Source: CAYMRB01 sp964392615 (lineage in GTDB: Bacteria > Planctomycetota > UBA8108). From it: a DNA stretch of 7,603 nt. Positions 1 to 6,993 of the stretch are shown here, piece after piece. The DNA is taken from positions 1 to 7,603 of the forward strand of contig CAYMRB010000472.1 of the NCBI GenBank assembly GCA_964392615.1. The letters run 5' to 3'. The notes beneath the pieces are model-generated. The model did not search any database. It was given only the letters and a program-made list of their open reading frames with translations, and had not been told where the DNA came from. The translations under genes and the position numbers were made by a program. Numbering within the stretch: the stretch's first letter is position 1; the number at the start of each line of letters is the position of its first letter.

Positions 1-173
1 GGCCTACCGTGACACGGGATGAATGCACAAGAACTTCTGACCGACGGCACTAAGTCCGGACGGAGACGTCCTCGGTGGTGCAAGACTGCAGCTGCGGAAG
101 CGGAGTTCGGAGTGAGTACTTCGCGGATAGGAGTCGGCCGATTCGCGGCGACGGTCTCCGGAGTCGAGATCCA
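1..173. other. Upstream leader of the CotH gene; no gene called
   Basis: An 8-base palindrome GTCCGGAC lies at 54-61 and CCGTGACACGG at 7-17, but I see no convincing -35/-10 pair. The CotH frame is open from the GTG at 75, but residues encoded before 174 are not signal-peptide-like. One + frame ends at TGA 20-22 after six codons and could be the tail of a preceding gene, which cannot be supported from so little sequence. Confidence 0.4.
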
Positions 174-3100
174 GTGAGAGTGTGGTGCAAGGTCTCTGTA
201 GTCGTCGAAGTCGCGGCTGTGCTGACGCTCGTGTTCGCACCGTCTCCGCAGGCGGAGGGCGAAGATGCAGTCCCGTCCTCGGCCGTGGTCATCAACGAGA
301 TTCACTACCACCCGCCGAACGACGCGGACACCCGCGAGGAGTTCATCGAGCTCCACAATCGCTCTCGAGAACCGGTTGACCTCGCGGGGTGGGGGCTGCG
401 TGACGGCGTGCGCTTCCGGTTTGCAGCGGATCGCGGCCCCACAGTATTGCCGGCACGAGGTTACCTGCTCGTGGCGCGCGATCGCAACGGAGTCGCCAAC
501 ATCACTCCGTTCCGGCCGGACCAGATCGCGGGCCCGTACGCCGGCGAACTCTCGAACCGGCGGGACCGTGTCGAGCTCGTCGACTCCCGCGGCGCGGTGG
601 TCGACATCGTCGAGTACGAGGAGGACGGCGACTGGCCCGCGCGAGCCGATGGGCTGGGCTCGAGCCTGCAACGCATTTCCTGCGGTGACTCGGGAGCATT
701 CGCGGGCAACTGGACGGTCTCTTCGGGCCGTTGGCCTCCGGCCGCGAAGAAGGTGATTTTCGCGACCGGTGAACCGGTGCGTTGGTTCGAGAACCTCGAT
801 GGTCGTGACCCGCGGATACGAGACGAGTTTCCGTGGTGGCACCCGGACTTCGATAGCACCGGGGCGGGCTGGAGAGACGGGCGTCTCGCGGTCGGCTACG
901 ACGTGCAAGGGCGCGCTTCACAGCGTTGGATCCACACGGACGCGACCGCACGGCGTGGCCTGCACTCGATTCTCCTGCGCATCGAGTTTCGAATCGACGA
1001 GCGCGATCCGGTCAACAACGTTCCGACGCTCTGGATGGATTGGGATGATGGTTTCGTCGCTTGGCTCAACGGCGTCGAGGTCGCACGACGGGGAATGAGA
1101 TCCCAACGCGGCAGCACGCTGACCACGAACGGCGAGTACCTCGCGGTGGCCGTCGAAGCGTCGGGTGACAAACGATCCGTACCAGGCTACACGCCGGTCT
1201 GGAGTGGCACTTCCGAAAGCCTCCGCAGGGGGCGCAACGTCCTCGCGATCGGAAACTACAACGCCAACGACCGTAGCTCGGACCTCTTCGCCACGGCGAA
1301 GCTGGTGCTCGGGCCGGCAGGGCGGTTCGCCGATTTCACGCCGGGCGCGCCGAACACGGTGACCGCTCGCCGCTCGCCGCCACTCGCGAGTTTCGTGTCG
1401 CGATCGCCACGAGAGGCTCGATCGACCGACAAGGTCACGATTCGCGCCCGTGTCGAGGGAGAGGCTGTTGGAGACGTGCGCCTCTACTACGACACCGGAC
1501 GCGGTGAGATATCGACGCGCATGCTGCCCGAATCGGGTCAGCCGCCCACGTACACTGGGCAGATCCCGGCGGCGCGGAACCTCTCCGTCGTGCGATTTCG
1601 AATGACCGCGACGAACGATGAGGGAAGTGAGGCGCGATGTCCACGAGCGGGAAACCCGGTCGCGCAATTGGGCTACTACGTCGTGGACGATCCCGTGCCC
1701 GAGTCACCGGAACTGAGTGCGTACCACCTGCTCTGGAGCGGCAGGCCCAATTGCAGCAAGGGCCGTTGGCTTGAGGGATGCACCTTCGTCGATCGCGGCA
1801 CAGCCTACCTCGACGTGCGTGTGAAGTATCGTGGTGATACGTCGTGCGGGCTGCCGAAATCCGGACTTCGCGTGGCGTTCAACCGTGGCGACCTCTTTCG
1901 CGGCCAATCCCGGATGAACTTCAACGCGTGCTGGCAGGACCGCTCGATGCTGCGCGAGGTCTTGGCGTGGGACCTGTATCGCAGCATCGGTCCGGCGCAC
2001 TGCCAGGCGAGGCTGGCACAGGTCTACTCGCGGGGGCAGCGATTTCACGGGCTGTTCGTCGAGCTCGAGGAGCCTGGCTCCGCGTATCTGCGAAGGAACA
2101 GCCTGGCGTCGTCCGGGGCGTTGTGGAAGTGCCGCAACTCGATCGCGGACGAGAGCACGACCTCCTACGAGAAGCTGACGAACGAAGAAGTGGAGGAGCA
2201 CTGGACACAGCTCGCCGACTTCGGGAGGCGACTCAACGCGCTCGAGGGAGCTGCACTGATCGACTTCTTGCTCGAGCACGTGGATATCGAGGCCGTCATC
2301 GAGTACCAGACCGTCAAGTGTCTGACGTCCGATGAGGATGGCTACGAGAAGAACTGGATGCTCTTTCGTGGCCGTCCACGTAGCGGAGGCAACGGACCGG
2401 GCGAGCGCTGGACGCCACACGCATGGGATGTCGATCTCAGCTTCGGGCAGATCAATCTCGACGACGAAACCGTGTATGTCGATAAGCACCCGCTGATGGG
2501 GACGCGAGACCACCTCCGCCACGATCGCGACTGGAACGGATTCATCGAAGGCGTGTTCGGCCGGCGCGCCGGCGACTACTTCGTCCGTGCCCTCTATGGG
2601 CGGATCGCGTCGGCCCTCGAGAACGAGTTTCACCCGGAGGTCTTGGGGCCCAAGATCGACCGGCTCGACGCCGCGACTCACGATGCAGGGGCGCACGACT
2701 TGGCGAAGTGGCGCCGCTGGGGACAACGACGGCAAAATATCTCGTTTCATCGGGAGCGGCTGCGGCAGTACACAACGGCGAGATGGCGGTTCCTGCGAGA
2801 GTTTCTTCGGACGGAGAATCGCACGACGTTGGACGACGGGAGAGGCGAGTACCGCACGTTTCACTACATGCCAGCTCCGCGGATCAGGATCTGCGAGATC
2901 CACTATCGCCCGGCGGAGGGAGACGACGGCGAGTTCATCGAGCTGCGCAATCTCGAAAGGACCAACGTCGACGTGTCGGGATGGAGCATTCCAGCGATCG
3001 GCTACACCTTTCCGACTTCGAGCCACATCCTCGCTGGCTCTGTCGTCGTCATCGCCCGCTCACCCGCTCGTCTATCTTCAACCGGTCGCGTGAAGCGCGG

Positions 3101-3356
3101 CACTCCGGTCCTCGGCCCGTACAGCGGTCGCCTCGCCGACCGTGGGGAGGACCTTCGTCTGCGTGACAGCGGTCGGCGAGGAAGCCGCGTCGACTTTCCC
3201 GAGACGATCGACGTCGTCAAGTATCGAGACGAGGCGCCCTGGCCGCTGGTCGAGGATAGTGGACGGAGCCTGACTCTGCGCGAGCTCTCACGGAACAGCC
3301 GCGCAATCGAGAACTGGGTGCTTTCGGAGAGACCTGGTGGTTCGCCGGGTGAATAA
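174..3356 (+). CDS. Secreted CotH-kinase-family protein flanked by two lamin-tail domains
   Basis: About 1060 aa. I chose the GTG at 174 because GGAG (160-163) lies 10 bases upstream and it puts a signal peptide at the N-terminus: Arg2 and Lys6, hydrophobic core about 7-22, likely cleavage near SPQA (24-27). GTGs at 75, 78 and 180 are alternatives. Domains: lamin-tail (about 38-183, with VINEIHYHP and EFIELHN); a beta-rich galactose-binding-like region (about 193-380, with DDGFVAWLNGVEVA and NVLAIGNYN); an Ig-like region (about 396-500); a CotH domain (about 505-870); a second lamin-tail domain (about 902-1058, with EFIELRN). CotH signatures are YRGDTS (552-557), LPKSG (560-564), KNW (726-728) and WDVDLSFG (751-758), whose Asp752 and Asp754 fit the metal/ATP-site DxD. 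CotH proteins are atypical secreted Ser/Thr kinases, so an extracytoplasmic phosphotransferase is plausible but activity is inferred. The mature part has about ten cysteines, mostly in the CotH domain. The next gene starts 6 bases after the stop. Confidence 0.9.
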   Translation: MRVWCKVSVVVEVAAVLTLVFAPSPQAEGEDAVPSSAVVINEIHYHPPNDADTREEFIELHNRSREPVDLAGWGLRDGVRFRFAADRGPTVLPARGYLLVARDRNGVANITPFRPDQIAGPYAGELSNRRDRVELVDSRGAVVDIVEYEEDGDWPARADGLGSSLQRISCGDSGAFAGNWTVSSGRWPPAAKKVIFATGEPVRWFENLDGRDPRIRDEFPWWHPDFDSTGAGWRDGRLAVGYDVQGRASQRWIHTDATARRGLHSILLRIEFRIDERDPVNNVPTLWMDWDDGFVAWLNGVEVARRGMRSQRGSTLTTNGEYLAVAVEASGDKRSVPGYTPVWSGTSESLRRGRNVLAIGNYNANDRSSDLFATAKLVLGPAGRFADFTPGAPNTVTARRSPPLASFVSRSPREARSTDKVTIRARVEGEAVGDVRLYYDTGRGEISTRMLPESGQPPTYTGQIPAARNLSVVRFRMTATNDEGSEARCPRAGNPVAQLGYYVVDDPVPESPELSAYHLLWSGRPNCSKGRWLEGCTFVDRGTAYLDVRVKYRGDTSCGLPKSGLRVAFNRGDLFRGQSRMNFNACWQDRSMLREVLAWDLYRSIGPAHCQARLAQVYSRGQRFHGLFVELEEPGSAYLRRNSLASSGALWKCRNSIADESTTSYEKLTNEEVEEHWTQLADFGRRLNALEGAALIDFLLEHVDIEAVIEYQTVKCLTSDEDGYEKNWMLFRGRPRSGGNGPGERWTPHAWDVDLSFGQINLDDETVYVDKHPLMGTRDHLRHDRDWNGFIEGVFGRRAGDYFVRALYGRIASALENEFHPEVLGPKIDRLDAATHDAGAHDLAKWRRWGQRRQNISFHRERLRQYTTARWRFLREFLRTENRTTLDDGRGEYRTFHYMPAPRIRICEIHYRPAEGDDGEFIELRNLERTNVDVSGWSIPAIGYTFPTSSHILAGSVVVIARSPARLSSTGRVKRGTPVLGPYSGRLADRGEDLRLRDSGRRGSRVDFPETIDVVKYRDEAPWPLVEDSGRSLTLRELSRNSRAIENWVLSERPGGSPGE

Positions 3357-3362
3357 CAGCAG

Positions 3363-5846
3363 ATGGAATGGCGCGAGCGAAACCGGCACCGTGCACTCGA
3401 GCTGGCAGGAAGGCTCCGGCCGCTGATCTTCGTCTGTTGCGTGCTCGCTTCGGATCCTGGAGGGCTCGCCAAGGACGACTCGAATCAACCGCTTCAGGAT
3501 GCCGCTCCGCCAGCGCAGGAAGTTCGCGAGACGCATCGGGGGCAGTGGCGGATTCGCGGCCGCATCGTTCGACTCGACCGCGACACGAGTGTCTTCGCCG
3601 TCGCCGTCGCCGGCGCGGAAATCCGCGTCCAGAGGCATCCTAGGCGCACCCGGGAAGCGCTTTCACCTCGGGTGCAACCCAGCCAGACCGACGCGAGCGG
3701 ACGTTTCGTCGTCGCAGGTGTCCCCGGGGGGACGTGGGTCGTGCTATGGGTCGACGCGCCGTCGTTCGCCCTCCGCCCCCTCACCGCGTGCTTGCCGAAG
3801 ACGCCTCAAGGGGGGGACGTCGACCTGGGTGATATCACGCTCGAGCGAGCGCAGACGGTAGAGGTCGATGTCGTCGGCCCGCGTGGCGAGGTCGTTGACG
3901 GTGCCGAGGTGCTGATCGGTCGGCGCAGGACGCACCGTGCACTGCCGCTGTGGGACAAGGACTTCTTCGAGTACCGACGGCACGCTCGTAGCCTTGGCAA
4001 CGGGCGCTACCAGCTCGAACGCGCCGCGCCGGGGCCGGTGCGAATGCAGGTGATCGCTCCCGGCTACCAGCGTCACCGCGAGTACCATACGGTCACCAGA
4101 GGAGTGCCGGTGATCGCGTACGTCGACGTGGCGGTGACTCTGAAAGGCAGCGTCGAGAGCCGCGACGGAGGCCCGGTCTCGGGCGCTCGCGTCGTCGCCG
4201 TCGGCGCGAACGTGGGAGACCCGCCGCCCGCGACCTTCACGGACAGTAGCGGCGCCTTTGCGTTCGACATCCTCGGCGAGGGAGATCACTCGCTCGAGGT
4301 CCGGGCAGACGGCTTCCTGCCGTTCGAGCTCCAGGGGGTGAGCCCGTCGGACGGGCCCGTGTCTCTCACCCTCGTGCCGGCGGCCAGAGTTCGCGGGGTG
4401 GTCGTATCGGACGTCGATGGCACGCCCATAGACGGCGCGGAGGTGAGAATGGCGGCTTCGACGCCGGACGGTCCCGGTCCCGTTCGTACCAGTCCCGGTG
4501 GCCGATTCGAGATCGACGGGCTTCCCGCCGGCACGCACGCGCTTCTCGTCGACGATCGGCGCTACCTACCGGTGATCGTCGACATCGGTTCGCCGGTAGA
4601 GACAGGTGAGCGGCGCAGCGTCGATGAGATTCGCCTGCGGCGAGGCGTCACGTTTCGAGGGCGCGTCGTCGACGAGGCGACGCGGGCGCCGGTGCCGGAC
4701 GCCACAGCGGTGTTTCAGGTTTCCCTGCAGGCAGACCGGAGCAGGCCGTGGATCGGGTCGACGATCGTGACGCGCTGGGCCCGGACGGATGCGGAGGGCC
4801 GACTCGCCCTCGAGTCGCTGCCGAGCTGGCCGTGTTCCTTGGCGCTCTCGCATCCGGAGTTCATGGACTCTTCGATGCAAGTGGTCGTGCCGGAGAGCGC
4901 CTCGGGGCCGCTGCTCTTGACGATGGCTCGCGGCGCATCGATCGACGGCCGGGTCACCGGTGAGTCGGGGCAGCCGGTCACCGGAGCGCTCGTGCGTCTG
5001 CTCGCGCTGGCCGTCGCGCGGGATTCCGGACGACGGAGGGAGGCCGCGTGGAACTCACCAACGTCCACGGTGACCGACGCCGCGGGGCGCTATCGGTTCT
5101 GTGGTCTTCCGCCGGTCGGGGGTTACATCGTCGAGGTCGACCATCGCCGCTACGCGCGAGTGCGAATCGAAGGGTGGGCCTCGGATGCCGATAGCGTCGA
5201 CGCCGTGGACTTTCGCCTGAAAAGAGCGTCGACGATCCGCGGGCGCGTCGTCGACGAAACAGGCCGAGGAGTTCCGGCAGCGCGAGTGAAAGCCTCGTTT
5301 TTGCTGCCGGCTGCGCACCTCGAACGGACGAGGCGAACCGGAACTGCCGGGGGGGCGACCCGGCCGCGTCGAATGGAGACGGCGCACACCGAGCGGGTGC
5401 GCACGGATCGTTTCGGCCGGTACGAGATCGAGGGAGTAGCTCCGGATACCTACACCGTGCAGGCGACAGCGAGTGGACGGTTCGTGTCTTCCGAAAGAGC
5501 CGGCGTCACGATCGTTCCAGCCCAAGCGACGGTGACTGTCGACCTCATGCTCGAGCGCGGCGTACGGGTCAGCGGGTCGGTCGTCGACGCTGCTGGGAAA
5601 CCACTGGTAGGCGTCGAACTTCGTTTTCTGGGCCGAGGCATGCCACGGGTCCTGAGCGATCGACGTGGTCGATTCACCGCGACGGCTCTGCCGACCGGCC
5701 CGGTTTCGGTGCGCCTGAGAAAGAGCGGCTACACGACGGTGATCCCGACGGTCACGGCGCCGAGCCGTGACGTGCGGTTCGAGATGCAGCCGCTGCCCGG
5801 TGGGGCGACGGCTCCATCGGGGATCACGGGGTCTCAGTCTCGCTGA
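3363..5846 (+). CDS. Secreted protein of eight carboxypeptidase-regulatory-like repeats
   Basis: 827 aa. The ATG at 3363 has GGGTGA (3347-3352) 10 bases upstream, overlapping the end of the CotH gene, which suggests translational coupling. The N-terminus is basic, then hydrophobic (PLIFVCCVLA, about 25-34), with probable cleavage after GGLA; I see no clear lipobox. The rest is eight tandem repeats of about 80-110 residues, starting near residues 58, 166, 260, 342, 430, 526, 624 and 735. Each opens with a strand such as RGRVVDE or RGVVVSD, then a P-[VIL]-x-[GD]-A-type turn, a central G-[RA]-[FYL] motif usually preceded by DxxG (DASGRF, DSSGAF, DAAGRY, DRFGRY, DRRGRF), then a G-x-[YH]-x-[LV]-x-[VA] strand. 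This matches the carboxypeptidase regulatory-like (transthyretin-like) fold. No peptidase or other catalytic domain is visible, so the role is probably structural, adhesive or carbohydrate-binding at the cell surface. Repeat 2 is the most diverged. Family confidence is high; function is unknown. Confidence 0.88.
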   Translation: MEWRERNRHRALELAGRLRPLIFVCCVLASDPGGLAKDDSNQPLQDAAPPAQEVRETHRGQWRIRGRIVRLDRDTSVFAVAVAGAEIRVQRHPRRTREALSPRVQPSQTDASGRFVVAGVPGGTWVVLWVDAPSFALRPLTACLPKTPQGGDVDLGDITLERAQTVEVDVVGPRGEVVDGAEVLIGRRRTHRALPLWDKDFFEYRRHARSLGNGRYQLERAAPGPVRMQVIAPGYQRHREYHTVTRGVPVIAYVDVAVTLKGSVESRDGGPVSGARVVAVGANVGDPPPATFTDSSGAFAFDILGEGDHSLEVRADGFLPFELQGVSPSDGPVSLTLVPAARVRGVVVSDVDGTPIDGAEVRMAASTPDGPGPVRTSPGGRFEIDGLPAGTHALLVDDRRYLPVIVDIGSPVETGERRSVDEIRLRRGVTFRGRVVDEATRAPVPDATAVFQVSLQADRSRPWIGSTIVTRWARTDAEGRLALESLPSWPCSLALSHPEFMDSSMQVVVPESASGPLLLTMARGASIDGRVTGESGQPVTGALVRLLALAVARDSGRRREAAWNSPTSTVTDAAGRYRFCGLPPVGGYIVEVDHRRYARVRIEGWASDADSVDAVDFRLKRASTIRGRVVDETGRGVPAARVKASFLLPAAHLERTRRTGTAGGATRPRRMETAHTERVRTDRFGRYEIEGVAPDTYTVQATASGRFVSSERAGVTIVPAQATVTVDLMLERGVRVSGSVVDAAGKPLVGVELRFLGRGMPRVLSDRRGRFTATALPTGPVSVRLRKSGYTTVIPTVTAPSRDVRFEMQPLPGGATAPSGITGSQSR
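3534..5843 (+). repeat. Array of eight degenerate protein-domain repeats inside the 827-aa gene
   Basis: The eight beta-sandwich units begin near bases 3534, 3858, 4140, 4386, 4650, 4938, 5232 and 5565. Most are diverged at DNA level, but units 5 and 7 share an identical 17-base stretch (GGGCGCGTCGTCGACGA at 4659-4675 and 5241-5257) encoding GRVVDE. This fits growth by internal duplication followed by divergence, or strong codon preference acting on a conserved motif. Confidence 0.7.
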
Positions 5847-5914
5847 TGGCACTTCCCGTGGGGGAGAAGCGACGGATGTAAGAGACGGAAGCCAACCGAC
5901 CGCGCGAAGCTCGC

Positions 5915-5953
5915 TATACTGGGGTTCTGGGAAGAGCAGAACGTAGTCTGGAG
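5915..5953 (+). promoter_or_regulatory. Possible -10 box and Shine-Dalgarno of the degraded VWA gene
   Basis: TATACT at 5915-5920 matches a sigma70 -10 box closely, but no good -35 hexamer lies 16-18 bases upstream. GGAG at 5950-5953 sits 8 bases before the ATG at 5962. Together they look like the surviving 5' end of a formerly expressed gene. Supported only by motif matches. Confidence 0.4.
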
Positions 5954-5961
5954 CTGTTCAC

Positions 5962-6182
5962 ATGCCGCGCAGTCGTGCCGTTGCCTTGCACCGTGCCTGC
6001 ATCGTGGTCCTGCTTGCGAGCTTGACCGGTCGGGCGCAAGCACCACGCACCGACGGAACGGATCTACGCAAGGGATTCCGAATCACGTCTTCGGTCTCTC
6101 TGTCTTCGGAGTCACGCAAGGGGAGTTCCTACGCGAGCTGGCGCGGCGCAACGGTGGCACCTACACGCAGACTTCCCCCTGA
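5962..6182 (+). pseudogene. Remnant of a secreted VWA-domain protein: signal peptide joined out of frame to a VWA-like C-terminus
   Basis: From the ATG at 5962 the first ~27 residues look like a signal peptide (Arg/His-rich start, core CIVVLLASL, then GRAQA). After about residue 38 that frame becomes Ser/Arg-rich and unlike a protein. In the frame one base earlier, from about 6072 to the TGA at 6180-6182, the translation is protein-like: it includes HVFGLSVFG and then FLRELARRNGGTYTQ, ending TSP. The pattern FLxxLAxxNGGT[YF] is typical of the last helix and strand of von Willebrand factor A domains. A VWA domain needs about 150-200 residues before that motif, but only about 20 of them remain, so the simplest reading is a large internal deletion joined out of frame. 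An overlapping 111-aa frame (to 6297) is open but its second half looks non-coding. The VWA assignment rests on the C-terminal motif alone. Confidence 0.55.
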
Positions 6183-6358
6183 CTCGATAGCTCGCGATGC
6201 GGCGTCGATGCGGGGGGGCGCCGGGATGTCGCTGTCTCTCGGGTGTCCCCGTCGTAGGTGCGAATGGCTTCGCGCTGCAACTCGATGGCTTCGATGAGCG
6301 CACCGCGAGCTGCGCGGCAGGCCGCTAGCGCCTCGAGTCGGTCGGCGGAGCTGTCATC
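6161..6358 (-). pseudogene. C-terminal fragment of a TPR-like protein
   Basis: Read on the minus strand from 6358, the frame gives DRLEALAACRAARGALIEA followed by IELQREAIRTYDGD, then degrades and stops at TAG (6163-6161). The pattern LxxLAACxAxxGxxxEAIxLQxxAIxxYDGD matches the final tetratricopeptide repeat of many large-genome bacterial TPR proteins. There is no start codon in this frame, and the fragment begins about 30 bases behind the methyltransferase stop, so the body of the gene is missing. After a run of seven G's (plus strand 6212-6218) the neighbouring minus frame reads HRRRIASYRVRGKSACR, resembling the basic RxxxYRxGK tail that often follows such repeats, so a one-base homopolymer shift is likely. 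Its 3' end overlaps the convergent VWA-like remnant. Confidence 0.5.
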
Positions 6359-6368
6359 CGTTGGGAAA

Positions 6369-6974
6369 TCACCACACGCCCGGAACGAGTCGCCACCGCA
6401 CGCTCTCGGCGTAGTCCTCGTACAATCGCGAGCTGCGCAGGAGCCGCTCCTCCGCGAGTACGCGCGCGACGACCGTCGGGATCGCCACGACGAAGGGCGC
6501 GATCGTCGCCGGGCTTGGCGCCGCTAACGCGCAGGCCCCCACGAGGAGGAGCTCGCCGACGTAGGCAGGGTGCCTCACGAAACGATAAGGGCCGCGCGAG
6601 ACGACGAAGCGCAGTGCTGGCAAGATCGCGAAGCTGCGGCCGAGGTAGAGAAACGCCACGAGAGTGATGGTGCCGCCCACGACGAAGACGGCCTCCGCGT
6701 GAAGTGGCCATCGAGATCCGTCTGGCGCGACCTTCATCGCCCAGCCTGCGACGATGAGAGCGGGGAGGCTGACGAGGAGATCCGTTGCCGATCCACCGCG
6801 CCTTTGCGGGGCGCGCAGCACGAGCATCACGCCCACGACGCCATGCAGGGCCGCGACCGTCCAGCGCACGGCGAACGGGCGCGCTTCGGCCGCCTCAGAC
6901 GTCACTGCCAGGACGGCCCACGAGAAGACCGACAGCCCCAGGAGGTAGTTGAAGGCGCGCTCGGGGTGGGACAA
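6369..6974 (-). CDS. Membrane methyltransferase of the isoprenylcysteine/phospholipid methyltransferase (ICMT/PEMT) type
   Basis: 201 aa. Hydrophobic segments lie near residues 8-24, 38-53, 66-80, 94-119 and 138-172, so this is an integral inner-membrane protein. The C-terminal half has the family signature: RGPYRFVRHPAYVGE (127-141), then EERLL (175-179), YEDY (185-188) and W194. In this family the GPYxxxRHPxY and later EE motifs form the S-adenosylmethionine pocket, and the substrate is a lipid-like or small hydrophobic acceptor. Bacterial members are numerous and mostly of unknown substrate, so prenylcysteine methylation should not be assumed. The start is uncertain: the frame is closed by an upstream TGA and offers no ATG or GTG before the TTG at 6974, which has no strong Shine-Dalgarno. 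It lies 19 bases after the 104-aa gene and probably shares its transcript. Confidence 0.82.
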   Translation of the reverse strand: MSHPERAFNYLLGLSVFSWAVLAVTSEAAEARPFAVRWTVAALHGVVGVMLVLRAPQRRGGSATDLLVSLPALIVAGWAMKVAPDGSRWPLHAEAVFVVGGTITLVAFLYLGRSFAILPALRFVVSRGPYRFVRHPAYVGELLLVGACALAAPSPATIAPFVVAIPTVVARVLAEERLLRSSRLYEDYAESVRWRLVPGVW

Positions 6975-6993
6975 GCTTGCGCTGAAACGCCCG

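Larger units (their letters stand above)
5847..6368. other. Region without an intact gene (gene debris)
   Basis: These 522 bases separate the + strand pair from the - strand operon. They hold a promoter-like and leader segment, a VWA-like remnant (+) and a TPR-like remnant (-). I saw no strong hairpin followed by a T-run after either flanking stop, so no intrinsic terminator is called. No transposase, inverted-repeat ends or tRNA are visible. Confidence 0.6.

Noticed and set aside
75..173. N-terminal extension of the CotH protein to the GTG at 75
   Set aside because: It would place 33 extra residues before the signal peptide and has no better ribosome site than GTG 174.
4..240. 78-aa minus-strand gene at the left edge
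   Set aside because: No Shine-Dalgarno or motif, Arg/Ser-rich, and it overlaps the signal peptide and leader of the CotH gene.
1704..3026. 440-aa open frame on the minus strand inside the CotH gene
   Set aside because: It is antisense to conserved CotH and lamin-tail sequence. Its translation shows no recognisable motif, and long antisense frames are common in GC-rich DNA.
3744..4538. 264-aa minus-strand frame inside the repeat protein gene
   Set aside because: Arg/His/Val/Asp-rich mirror of a well-supported coding strand, with no domain motif or ribosome site.
5055..5852. 265-aa minus-strand frame over the end of the repeat protein
   Set aside because: Arg/Ser/Pro/His-rich composition typical of a shadow frame; the opposite strand encodes clear repeat motifs.
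5847..5900. Intrinsic terminator after the repeat protein
   Set aside because: The CTTCCC/GGGGAGAAG pairing near 5850-5871 needs bulges and is not followed by a T-run.
5962..6297. Intact 111-aa secreted protein
   Set aside because: Only the signal peptide part looks real. The second half is Arg/Ser/Pro-rich, while another frame there reads as a VWA C-terminus. Not fully excluded if the short frame proves conserved.
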